NCBI GenBank assembly: GCA_900549415.1
Contig: URNX01000083.1
Span: forward strand, 1 to 7,550
Source: an uncultured bacterium
GTDB lineage: Bacteria; Verrucomicrobiota; Lentisphaeria; Victivallales; UBA1829
DNA: 7,550 nt
Direction of reading: 5' to 3'
Shown one piece after another: positions 1 to 5,956 of the stretch. Under the pieces are notes generated by a model. The model saw nothing but the letters and a program-made list of their open reading frames with translations. It did no database searches and was not told the origin of the DNA. Position 1 is the stretch's first letter. The number at the start of each line of letters is the position of its first letter. The translations under genes and the position numbers were made by a program.

Positions 1-70
1 ACGCACTGTCATCAACTACATCCTCAATCCGTTCGTCAAAGCCCTCGACGAGGGCGTCCGCGAACCCTGA
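1..70 (+). CDS. C-terminal end of an unidentified upstream gene (partial)
   Basis: The frame starting at base 2 is open from the window edge and ends at TGA 68-70, giving 22 residues that include INYILNPFVKALDEGVREP. The stop overlaps the start of a strong Shine-Dalgarno sequence (AGGAGG, 70-75) serving the next gene, only 9 bases downstream, so the two genes are probably co-transcribed. The fragment is too short to assign to a family. That it is coding is inferred from the good codon content and the tight junction with recO. Confidence 0.55.
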   Translation, partial: RTVINYILNPFVKALDEGVREP

Positions 71-79
71 GGAGGAACA

Positions 80-700
80 ATGACGGCGTATCGCGAGACG
101 GTCTGTCTGATTCTCCGCCATACGCCGTATCAGGAGTCGAGTCTGATTGTGGCGGGCATTTCACCCGATGCGGGCAGGCTCGATTTTTTATTGAAAGGCG
201 CGCGCGGGCTCGGCAAAAAAAAGTTTCCGGAACTCGGACTGTTCCGCGAAGTCTCACTGAAATACCGTCCGCCGGAGCGCAGCTCCACTCTCTTCTCCGT
301 CCGCGAAATCGAACTGCGGACGGTTTTCGATTCCATCGCAAACCATACAGAAAACTATCTGGCCGCATGCGATCTTTCCGCGTTTCTTCAGACAAACACG
401 CGTCCGATGCTGGAAACACCGCAGACCTACCGTGCATTCCGGATTCTTCTGGAAAATTATGCGGCCGGGAGCGCGGCGGAACCACGCAAAATGCTGCTCA
501 AACTGGCTTTTCTGAACGAAAACGGGCTTGTTCCGGAACCGGAGGGAACGAACGAGGAGGAACTCCTCGCGCATCTCCTCGCCGCGTCGCAGGGAGAAGA
601 GGAACCGCCTGCGCTCGCCCCGGAATATCTTGACAGCCTCTCCCGCTGGCTTGATTCCCTGCTGGCTCACCACGGCTTCCGCCGCCCCGGGACCGTTTGA
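80..700 (+). CDS. recO: DNA repair protein RecO
   Basis: RecO works in the cytoplasm in the RecF recombination pathway, helping RecA load on SSB-coated single-stranded DNA and annealing strands. Residues 1-80 match the RecO N-terminal OB-fold: an opening strand resembling VLRHTPYxES (here LILRHTPYQESSLIVAGIS), then GRLDFLLKGARG and a basic FPELGLF segment. The remainder is helical, as expected for the RecO C-terminal domain. At 206 residues it is shorter than the roughly 240 of Escherichia coli RecO. It has only two cysteines (about residues 9 and 102), so the four-cysteine zinc site of some RecO proteins is absent. The ATG at 80 follows AGGAGG (70-75) with a 4-base gap, which fixes the start. 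It appears to end an upstream transcription unit; about 100 non-coding bases follow. Confidence 0.85.
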   Translation: MTAYRETVCLILRHTPYQESSLIVAGISPDAGRLDFLLKGARGLGKKKFPELGLFREVSLKYRPPERSSTLFSVREIELRTVFDSIANHTENYLAACDLSAFLQTNTRPMLETPQTYRAFRILLENYAAGSAAEPRKMLLKLAFLNENGLVPEPEGTNEEELLAHLLAASQGEEEPPALAPEYLDSLSRWLDSLLAHHGFRRPGTV

Positions 701-707
701 GGCCTCA
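698..707. repeat. 10-base perfect palindrome at the recO stop codon
   Basis: TGAGGCCTCA is a perfect inverted repeat with no loop, and it contains the recO stop codon TGA. It lies between two copies of CCGTTTG (693-699 and 710-716, starts 17 bases apart). It sits about 45 bases upstream of the putative -35 box of the regulator gene, so an operator role is conceivable. A palindrome of this length also occurs by chance, and no second copy was noticed in the window. Confidence 0.25.
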
Positions 708-750
708 CGCCGTTTGGCACTATAGAGACAAAAATCATCTCTTTTCCCCT

Positions 751-779
751 CTTGTTTTTTTTCTGTTTTCGAGTATAAT
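751..779 (+). promoter_or_regulatory. Putative sigma70-type promoter of the regulator-prepilin-hydrolase operon
   Basis: A perfect TATAAT hexamer lies at 774-779. Upstream is a weak -35 candidate, CTTGTT at 751-756 (17-base spacer) or TTGTTT at 752-757 (16-base spacer), within a T-rich tract (754-764). Transcription would begin near 786, leaving a leader of about 18 bases with Shine-Dalgarno AGGAG (793-797) 6 bases before the ATG at 804. It sits in the only real intergenic gap of the window, just before a co-directional gene cluster. The -10 box is strong evidence; the -35 is poor, as would suit an activated or repressed promoter. Confidence 0.6.
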
Positions 780-803
780 TAATAGAAACAACAGGAGACA
801 TTC

Positions 804-1832
804 ATGAAAAGACCGACCTTGAAAGCGCTTGCGGAACAGAGCGGCTGTTCCCGGAGGACACTCTTCCGGGTGCTGCGCGGCGATCCGTGCGTCAAACCCG
901 CCACGCGGGAAGCACTGGTCCGTCTTCTCAATATCCACGGATACATGGTCGAAAACCGGACCGCCACGGAAAAAATCGTGGTTGACGTCTCTGTTGACAA
1001 CCTCTATGCCGAGCGCCTCGCGGACAAGGTTCTGGAACGGCTGAAACTGGAAAATTACCGGACCGTCAAAACGGCGTCCTGCTCGCATCCGGCAAAGCTC
1101 CGCAAGGAACTTGAAGACGCCGATGTGGTGATCTTCTCCGGCGACAACGGCGACTGGTTCCGGATTGCACGCGACATCAATCCCGCAATCTACCGCGTCG
1201 GCCTCTTCTGTCCCGATTCCCGCGAAGCGGAACTGAACATAGCCGCGGACAACCTCGGCGGCACGAGGAATGCGGCGGATTTTCTCTGCCGCAAGTTCGG
1301 ACGAATCGCGGTCTTTCTGAACACTCTGCAAACGGATTCGGCGGAACGCGCGGCGATTTTCTACGGACACGCCGCCGCGTATTACCCGCAGGTCCGCTGC
1401 GACCTGATCCGCTATCAGGACGAGCGCGAACTTCCCCGTCTCTATGCGGAACACAAGCTGGACTACGACGCCTATTTTTACCAGAACGGCGCGCCCTGGG
1501 TGGTTCTTGCTCCGCTGCTGAAGCGCGACAAAGCGAAAACCTATTGTCTGATGTTCAACAATCCCGAATACATCACCCATATCCGCGAACTTGAGGAAAG
1601 CCCGAAACTGGACGCCTATATCGACTTTGACGTGGACCGCCTTCAGGATTTCGCCGCATTCTTCCTGCGGAACCGTCCGCTTCTGCGCGAACAGCCGCGT
1701 CTTCTCACCCTTCTGCCCACAAAACTCATTGAAAATAAAACAACAAACCATGGAGGACACACTCAGAAAAAATCATCGCCGCAATCCGACCGAACCGAAA
1801 CAAAAGCAAACAAAAGGCTTGAACAGAAATGA
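804..1832 (+). CDS. LacI-type transcriptional regulator with atypical hinge and C-terminal tail
   Basis: This is probably the local regulator of the downstream genes, binding operator DNA as a dimer and sensing a sugar. Residues 5-26 (TLKALAEQSGCSRRTLFRVLRG) match the LacI helix-turn-helix, and VKPATREALVRLL...GY (30-47) matches its third helix. Residues from about 58 to 310 have the alternating strand-helix pattern of the periplasmic-binding-protein-like effector domain and close with LLPTKLIE, the usual LacI-family end. Two points are odd. The hinge between GY46-47 and the first strand (about I58) is only about 10 residues and lacks the PNxxAR-type hinge helix. Residues 311-342 form a polar K/Q/T/N-rich tail beyond the normal domain end. 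The start is supported by AGGAG at 793-797. The stop overlaps the next start (ATGA), indicating translational coupling. The effector is unknown; LacI membership is confident, autoregulation is inferred. Confidence 0.85.
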   Translation: MKRPTLKALAEQSGCSRRTLFRVLRGDPCVKPATREALVRLLNIHGYMVENRTATEKIVVDVSVDNLYAERLADKVLERLKLENYRTVKTASCSHPAKLRKELEDADVVIFSGDNGDWFRIARDINPAIYRVGLFCPDSREAELNIAADNLGGTRNAADFLCRKFGRIAVFLNTLQTDSAERAAIFYGHAAAYYPQVRCDLIRYQDERELPRLYAEHKLDYDAYFYQNGAPWVVLAPLLKRDKAKTYCLMFNNPEYITHIRELEESPKLDAYIDFDVDRLQDFAAFFLRNRPLLREQPRLLTLLPTKLIENKTTNHGGHTQKKSSPQSDRTETKANKRLEQK

Positions 1833-2575
1833 ACACAAATCAGAAAACGCACAAAACCTTCTTCTTCCGCAAACACAAATTCTGCAAATTCACCCTTATA
1901 GAGCTCCTTGTGGTAATTGCGATCATCGCAATCCTCGCCGGCATGCTCCTGCCCGCCCTAAATTCCGCAAGAGAAAAAGCCAGAGCGATCTCCTGCACCT
2001 CGAATCAGAAGCAGCTCGGGCTCTACACACAGATGTATGCCAACGACAACGAAGGATGTCTGCCGATCAAACATCAGATCGGTTCTTTGAACCCGTCGGA
2101 ACTCAGTATTCTCTGGAGTTATATCACCAAAAAGCCGATTACCCGCGATGCTGAATTCCTTACCATTGTCAGCGGAAGCGGAACGGAAGCTCTTTACAAA
2201 CCGGCGGATCCCTCGATGCAATGTCCTTCCGTTGCCCCGTACCAATACCATAAAGTCGGAAATCAGGCAATCGGAATCAATGCTTATATGATCGCAGACT
2301 GGAGCGCTACATTGAAAAACAACCGTTGGCTCACAAAACTGAAACGCCCGTCCGAAAAGCTTCTTTATGCGGATATGAAATGCGAAAAGGGATATGAATA
2401 CACCCTTGCAACACCCGACAATGCAAATGCGGGACATATCTCCTATCGTCACCCGGGACTGACTGCAAACCACACATTTGCAGATGGACACGTCGTCAAT
2501 CATCGCGACTACTATCCGGCTTGCACATCCAGCGCCTTCTACGGAAATTTCAAACTCTTCTGGGCAAGAGAATAA
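1829..2575 (+). CDS. Prepilin-like protein (type II secretion/pilin N-terminal methylation motif, DUF1559-like)
   Basis: The 248-residue product has a 20-residue basic leader, then FTLIELLVVIAIIAILAGMLLPAL (residues 21-44), the hydrophobic helix of type IV prepilins and type II secretion pseudopilins, with the conserved Glu at mature position 5 (E25). ARE-KA and C56 follow, as in the large PVC-group family that carries a C-terminal H-X9-DG motif. Here that motif appears as H208...D219-G220, with ten intervening residues. C132-P133 matches the family's mid-protein CP. The residue before the cleavage site is Lys20, not the canonical Gly, a form that is common in Lentisphaerae. A weak AAAAGG (1812-1817) precedes the ATG, which overlaps the regulator stop by 4 bases. 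The protein would sit in the inner membrane with a globular periplasmic domain. Its role is unknown; position suggests support of export or surface display of the hydrolases. Confidence 0.85.
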   Translation: MNTNQKTHKTFFFRKHKFCKFTLIELLVVIAIIAILAGMLLPALNSAREKARAISCTSNQKQLGLYTQMYANDNEGCLPIKHQIGSLNPSELSILWSYITKKPITRDAEFLTIVSGSGTEALYKPADPSMQCPSVAPYQYHKVGNQAIGINAYMIADWSATLKNNRWLTKLKRPSEKLLYADMKCEKGYEYTLATPDNANAGHISYRHPGLTANHTFADGHVVNHRDYYPACTSSAFYGNFKLFWARE

Positions 2576-2596
2576 CTCATCAAAGGAAACTGCATC

Positions 2597-3238
2597 ATGA
2601 AAAAAATCACAACGCTTCTTCTGCTTGCCGGAGTTTCCGGACTTCTCGCAGCCGGGGATCTACAATTGAACGACAAGGGCTACTTCGAGCTTGACGGCTG
2701 GCGCGCAACCCCGACCACTTACTCGGAATCCTGGCAGGCGCTTCAGCCGACAACCAGCCGTGAGGTATTCAAAAAAATCAATTCGGAATCCGGCGTTCTG
2801 TTTCAGATGAATTTTGCCGGCGACGTCAGCGGAAAACTTGCGCTTGCATTGGAGAATGAAGAAAACGCAACGGCTTCCGTCAATATGGAAAACGGAACTC
2901 TGGCTAAACCCTTCTGTCTGAACACACTTCTCCCGGTGGATGCTTACGAAGGCACGAAATTCGAAGCCGACGGCAAAATCGGTCATTTCCCGAAGGAATT
3001 CGACAAGACCGTAATATACGCAGGAACAGTCAAACGCTTCCGCATTCCTTCAAAAAACGGGGAAATCCTGATCGAAGGCTATTTCTATCTGCGGATACAG
3101 GACGACCGCAAATGGAACGGCTCCTCATTCAATATCCGGCTCGGCTTCACCCCGTACACAAGCGGCATTCAGAAATCGAAAATCAGCCTGCGCATCCGCC
3201 AGGGTAAGTCCGGAGAGTTCGGAAAAGAACTCGGCTCT
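2597..3238 (+). repeat. Tandem duplication, copy 1
   Basis: This segment codes for residues 1-214 of the small secreted protein and is duplicated 675 bases downstream at 3272-3913 in the same orientation. Codons align without any gap. The first 37 bases differ at only one position, and the block coding for IQKSKISLRIRQGK (3167-3208) differs only at silent sites. A hand-counted sample (2761-2880) is 55/120 GC, clearly lower than the matching part of copy 2. Confidence 0.9.
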
Positions 3239-3262
3239 CTTAACAACACGGCTCAAAACTGA
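2597..3262 (+). CDS. Secreted stand-alone copy of the N-terminal module of the next hydrolase (unknown fold)
   Basis: The 221-residue product starts with a signal peptide (MKKITTLLLLAGVSGLLAAG, cleavage near residue 20), so it is exported. The mature part looks beta-rich, with alternating hydrophobic and polar segments, and includes ELDGWRATPTTY, KPFCLN and DDRKWNGSSFNIRLGFTPYT. I recognise no named family and see no catalytic signature. Residues 1-214 align without gaps to residues 1-214 of the next protein, with 154 identities by hand count (72%). Only the last 7 residues (LNNTAQN) differ, after which the neighbour continues into its catalytic region. AAAGGAAA (2582-2589) lies just before the ATG; the gap from the prepilin gene is 21 bases and to the next gene 9. 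It could bind substrate, partner with the hydrolase, or be a fragment left by duplication; synonymous-biased divergence favours a working protein. Confidence 0.8.
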   Translation: MKKITTLLLLAGVSGLLAAGDLQLNDKGYFELDGWRATPTTYSESWQALQPTTSREVFKKINSESGVLFQMNFAGDVSGKLALALENEENATASVNMENGTLAKPFCLNTLLPVDAYEGTKFEADGKIGHFPKEFDKTVIYAGTVKRFRIPSKNGEILIEGYFYLRIQDDRKWNGSSFNIRLGFTPYTSGIQKSKISLRIRQGKSGEFGKELGSLNNTAQN

Positions 3263-3271
3263 GGTCTCTTC

Positions 3272-3913
3272 ATGAAAAAAATCACAACGTTTCTTCTGCT
3301 TGCCGGAGCCTCCGGGCTTCTCTCCGCCGGGAATCTGAAACTGCTCGACAACGGCAATATTGAGCTCGACGGCTGGCGCGCGACTCCGACGACCTACACC
3401 GAAAACTGGCACGGTCTGCAGCCCGCCGCCGACCGGCAGATTTTCAAAAGGATCAAATCGGAAAACGGCGTGCTCTTCCAGATGGAATTCACAAACGGGA
3501 CCTCCGGAAAGCTCGCGCTCGCTCTCGAAGGAGAGGAACGGGTTGTCAGCTCCGTTGAAATGGAACGCGGAACTCTCGTCAAACCGTTCTGTCTCAACTC
3601 TCTGCTTCCGCTTTCCCGCTACCGCGGAGCCTCGTTTGAAGTCGACGGGAAAATTTACCAGTTCCCGAAAGAGTTCACAAAGGAAGCGCTCTATGCGGGA
3701 AGCGCAAAACGCTTCCGCATCCCCGTCAAAAAGGGAGAAATTCTGATCGAGGGCAACTATTATCTGCGCGTTCAGGACGACCGCAAATGGGACGGCTCCA
3801 CATTCAATATCCGGCTCGGATACACGCCGTACACCGGAGGAATTCAGAAATCGAAAATCAGTCTGCGCATCCGGCAGGGCAAAACAGGAGAGTTCGGAAA
3901 AGAGCTCGGCTCC
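3272..3913 (+). repeat. Tandem duplication, copy 2 (fused to the catalytic domain)
   Basis: This is the counterpart of 2597-3238 and codes for residues 1-214 of the large hydrolase, covering the signal peptide and the N-terminal module. Similarity stops sharply after the shared ELGS residues (copy 1 residues 211-214). A hand-counted sample (3421-3540) is 69/120 GC. The duplicated unit therefore equals one export signal plus one domain, which suggests the boundary is a true domain edge. Confidence 0.9.
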
Positions 3914-5938
3914 GTCACAAAATCCACCTACAAGGCCCAAGCGAATCAGGACTGGAAAACGTTCACCTATACGCACAATGTCAAGCACGGAAGCGCGTTG
4001 GATTTTTCTGCGAAACTTGACGCTCCCGCAGGCAAATACGGACCGGTCATCCGCAATGCAAACGGAAATTTCGTTTTCCGCGACAGGCCGGAAAAGGCCG
4101 TCCGCTTCTACGGACCGAATCTGGTCGGAACAAGTCAGATCCCCGATAAAAAACTCGCGGAGGAAATGGCGGACCGTTTTGCAAGCTTCGGCTTCAACGT
4201 CATCCGGTTTCATCATCACGACGACGTGCTTTTCGACCACACGGGGAAAGCTCCGGACCGGCTCAACGCCGTGAACATGGACAAGTTCGACTACCTGGCG
4301 AGCTGTCTGAAAAAACGCGGAATCTATTACACCACGGACATTTACGTCTCGCGCAACAACATCTCCGCGCCGGAGCTCGGCGATCTGGGAAAAATCACAA
4401 ACGTGCGCGAATACAAAGCTCTGTTCTACATCGACGACCGCGTATTCAATGAATGGAAACGCTGGGCGGGCGAATTTCTCGGACACGTCAACCCCTACAC
4501 CGGACTCGCGCTGAAGGACGATCCCGCGCTCATCACTCTTTCGCTCGTCAACGAAGCGAATCCCGGACGCGTCTGGGGCGCAACCCCGCGAAGCGAAAAA
4601 ATGTACCGGGAGAAATTCGCGGAATGGAAGAAATCCAATCCGGACAAGAGCTTTGAGCAGTTCATCTCATTCCGCGCCGTCACGCGCTTCGAAGAGATGA
4701 AGGCGGCTCTGCGGGAAATCGGATGCGGCACGCTTCTTTCCGATCAGAACTACCGCAACAATCTCACGCTTTCCGCCGACCGCAAGCATTACGACTTTGT
4801 CGACAACCACGGCTACTGGGATCATCCCCGTTTTGCGGAAACGCCCTGGAAGCTGCCGGTTCTTGCGGACCAGCGGAATGTGCTCGGCGCGCTCTCCGGA
4901 ATCCCCGACCGGCTCTTCCCTTCCCGGCTGTACGGCAAAGGCTTCACGGTAACCGAATTCGGGTATGCGAATCCGAACCTCTACCGCGCGGTCGGCCCCG
5001 CGCTGATGGCGGCGTATGGAGCGTTCCAGAGCTGGGATGCACTCTTCCCGTTTGCCTATGCGCACTGGCTGCCGTATGCACAGAAGCCGACCCACACCGC
5101 AGGTTTCTTTGACATCACCAACGACCCGGTCAAAGCGTATTCGCAGAGAATCGGCGCACAGCTCTTCCTGAACGCCGGAATCCGTCCGGCGGAAACGCGC
5201 TTCGCCGGAATTGCAACAGATCCGTTCCGCAAAGACGGCGACACGGAGAGCCCGCTTCCGTTCAACGACCTCGGGTTCCTCGCTCAGATCGGACTCGTCG
5301 CAGAACTCCCCGCACAAGGGGAATACGCCGCGCTGATCAATCTCGGCATCGGCTCCGCTCAATCACAGAAAACCTTTCCGGCGAAAAAAGATCTGATTGA
5401 CAATCTGCTCAAAGCCGGTCTGCTCCCGAAAGGATGCTATGATGCGAAAACCGGACGCTTCACCGCGCCCGGAGGTCAGATTGAACTCATCCGCAAACAG
5501 AAAACCTTCCGCGTCACCGCACCGGGCGGAGAAGTGCTCGCAACCGGAACCGTCCGGAAACTCGACGGCAAAAATTTCTCCGTCGAAAATAAAAACGACT
5601 TCGGAGTTTTCGCTCTGCTTCCCGTGGATGCGCAGACTCTCGCCGAAGCCCGGCGTTTCACTCTGATTCATCTCACCAACACCCAGGCGACCGGCATGGA
5701 GTTCGCAACCAAAGACTGCGACCGTCTGGAGAACTGGGGCAAAGCGCCCTTCCTTGCTCAGCACGGAATCGCAAAAGTTGCCCTGAATCTCAAAGGCGAA
5801 TGGAAAGCTTATGCCCTGAATTGCGCGGGTGAGCGCATCGGATCACTCCCGGTGACGGAAGAAAACGGAAAAAACATTTTGAATCTTGACAACTTTGCGT
5901 TCCCCGAAGCGGTTTTCGCTTACGAACTGGAACGCTGA
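3272..5938 (+). CDS. Secreted clan GH-A glycoside hydrolase (cellulase-like TIM barrel) with novel N-terminal module
   Basis: This 888-residue exported enzyme probably cleaves a glycosidic bond with retention of configuration. Residues 1-20 are a signal peptide. Residues 21-220 are the module shared with the preceding gene. A linker and small strand region lead into the barrel at about residue 275 (VRFYGPNLVG; R278, F279), which runs to about 640. Barrel signatures are RFHHHDD (R312-D318), LVNEAN with the likely acid/base E428 after N427, DNHGYW (H513, Y515), VTEFGY with the likely nucleophile E562, and AHW (W599). The two glutamates are 134 residues apart, as expected for clan GH-A. Residues 690-888 form a beta-rich C-terminal domain. 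Start: GAGG (3261-3264), 7 bases before the ATG. The exact GH family and substrate cannot be told; GH5-like is the nearest description. It is the central enzyme of the operon. Confidence 0.85.
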   Translation: MKKITTFLLLAGASGLLSAGNLKLLDNGNIELDGWRATPTTYTENWHGLQPAADRQIFKRIKSENGVLFQMEFTNGTSGKLALALEGEERVVSSVEMERGTLVKPFCLNSLLPLSRYRGASFEVDGKIYQFPKEFTKEALYAGSAKRFRIPVKKGEILIEGNYYLRVQDDRKWDGSTFNIRLGYTPYTGGIQKSKISLRIRQGKTGEFGKELGSVTKSTYKAQANQDWKTFTYTHNVKHGSALDFSAKLDAPAGKYGPVIRNANGNFVFRDRPEKAVRFYGPNLVGTSQIPDKKLAEEMADRFASFGFNVIRFHHHDDVLFDHTGKAPDRLNAVNMDKFDYLASCLKKRGIYYTTDIYVSRNNISAPELGDLGKITNVREYKALFYIDDRVFNEWKRWAGEFLGHVNPYTGLALKDDPALITLSLVNEANPGRVWGATPRSEKMYREKFAEWKKSNPDKSFEQFISFRAVTRFEEMKAALREIGCGTLLSDQNYRNNLTLSADRKHYDFVDNHGYWDHPRFAETPWKLPVLADQRNVLGALSGIPDRLFPSRLYGKGFTVTEFGYANPNLYRAVGPALMAAYGAFQSWDALFPFAYAHWLPYAQKPTHTAGFFDITNDPVKAYSQRIGAQLFLNAGIRPAETRFAGIATDPFRKDGDTESPLPFNDLGFLAQIGLVAELPAQGEYAALINLGIGSAQSQKTFPAKKDLIDNLLKAGLLPKGCYDAKTGRFTAPGGQIELIRKQKTFRVTAPGGEVLATGTVRKLDGKNFSVENKNDFGVFALLPVDAQTLAEARRFTLIHLTNTQATGMEFATKDCDRLENWGKAPFLAQHGIAKVALNLKGEWKAYALNCAGERIGSLPVTEENGKNILNLDNFAFPEAVFAYELER

Positions 5939-5956
5939 CAGAAAGGAACTCTCATC

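Noticed and set aside
724..764. Possible rho-independent terminator after recO (AGAGA...TCTCT followed by a T-rich tract)
   Set aside because: The stem is only 5 pairs with a 9-base loop, is interrupted from the T run by CCCC, and overlaps the promoter region; too weak to call.
735..1760. A 341-residue minus-strand open frame opposite the regulator
   Set aside because: It lies antisense to a well-supported LacI-type gene, shows no recognisable domain, and arises from the codon bias of the sense strand.
1591..2154. A 187-residue plus-strand frame spanning the regulator-prepilin junction
   Set aside because: It overlaps two real genes in another frame, has odd composition and no family features.
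3239..3271. Frameshift joining the small secreted protein to the large hydrolase as one gene
   Set aside because: The small gene has its own stop, a 9-base gap with a good ribosome-binding site follows, and the hydrolase has its own signal peptide, so these are two separate genes.
3125..4486. A 453-residue minus-strand open frame opposite the module and hydrolase genes
   Set aside because: It runs across the boundary between two supported genes and its product is low-complexity and unlike any known family; a codon-bias shadow.
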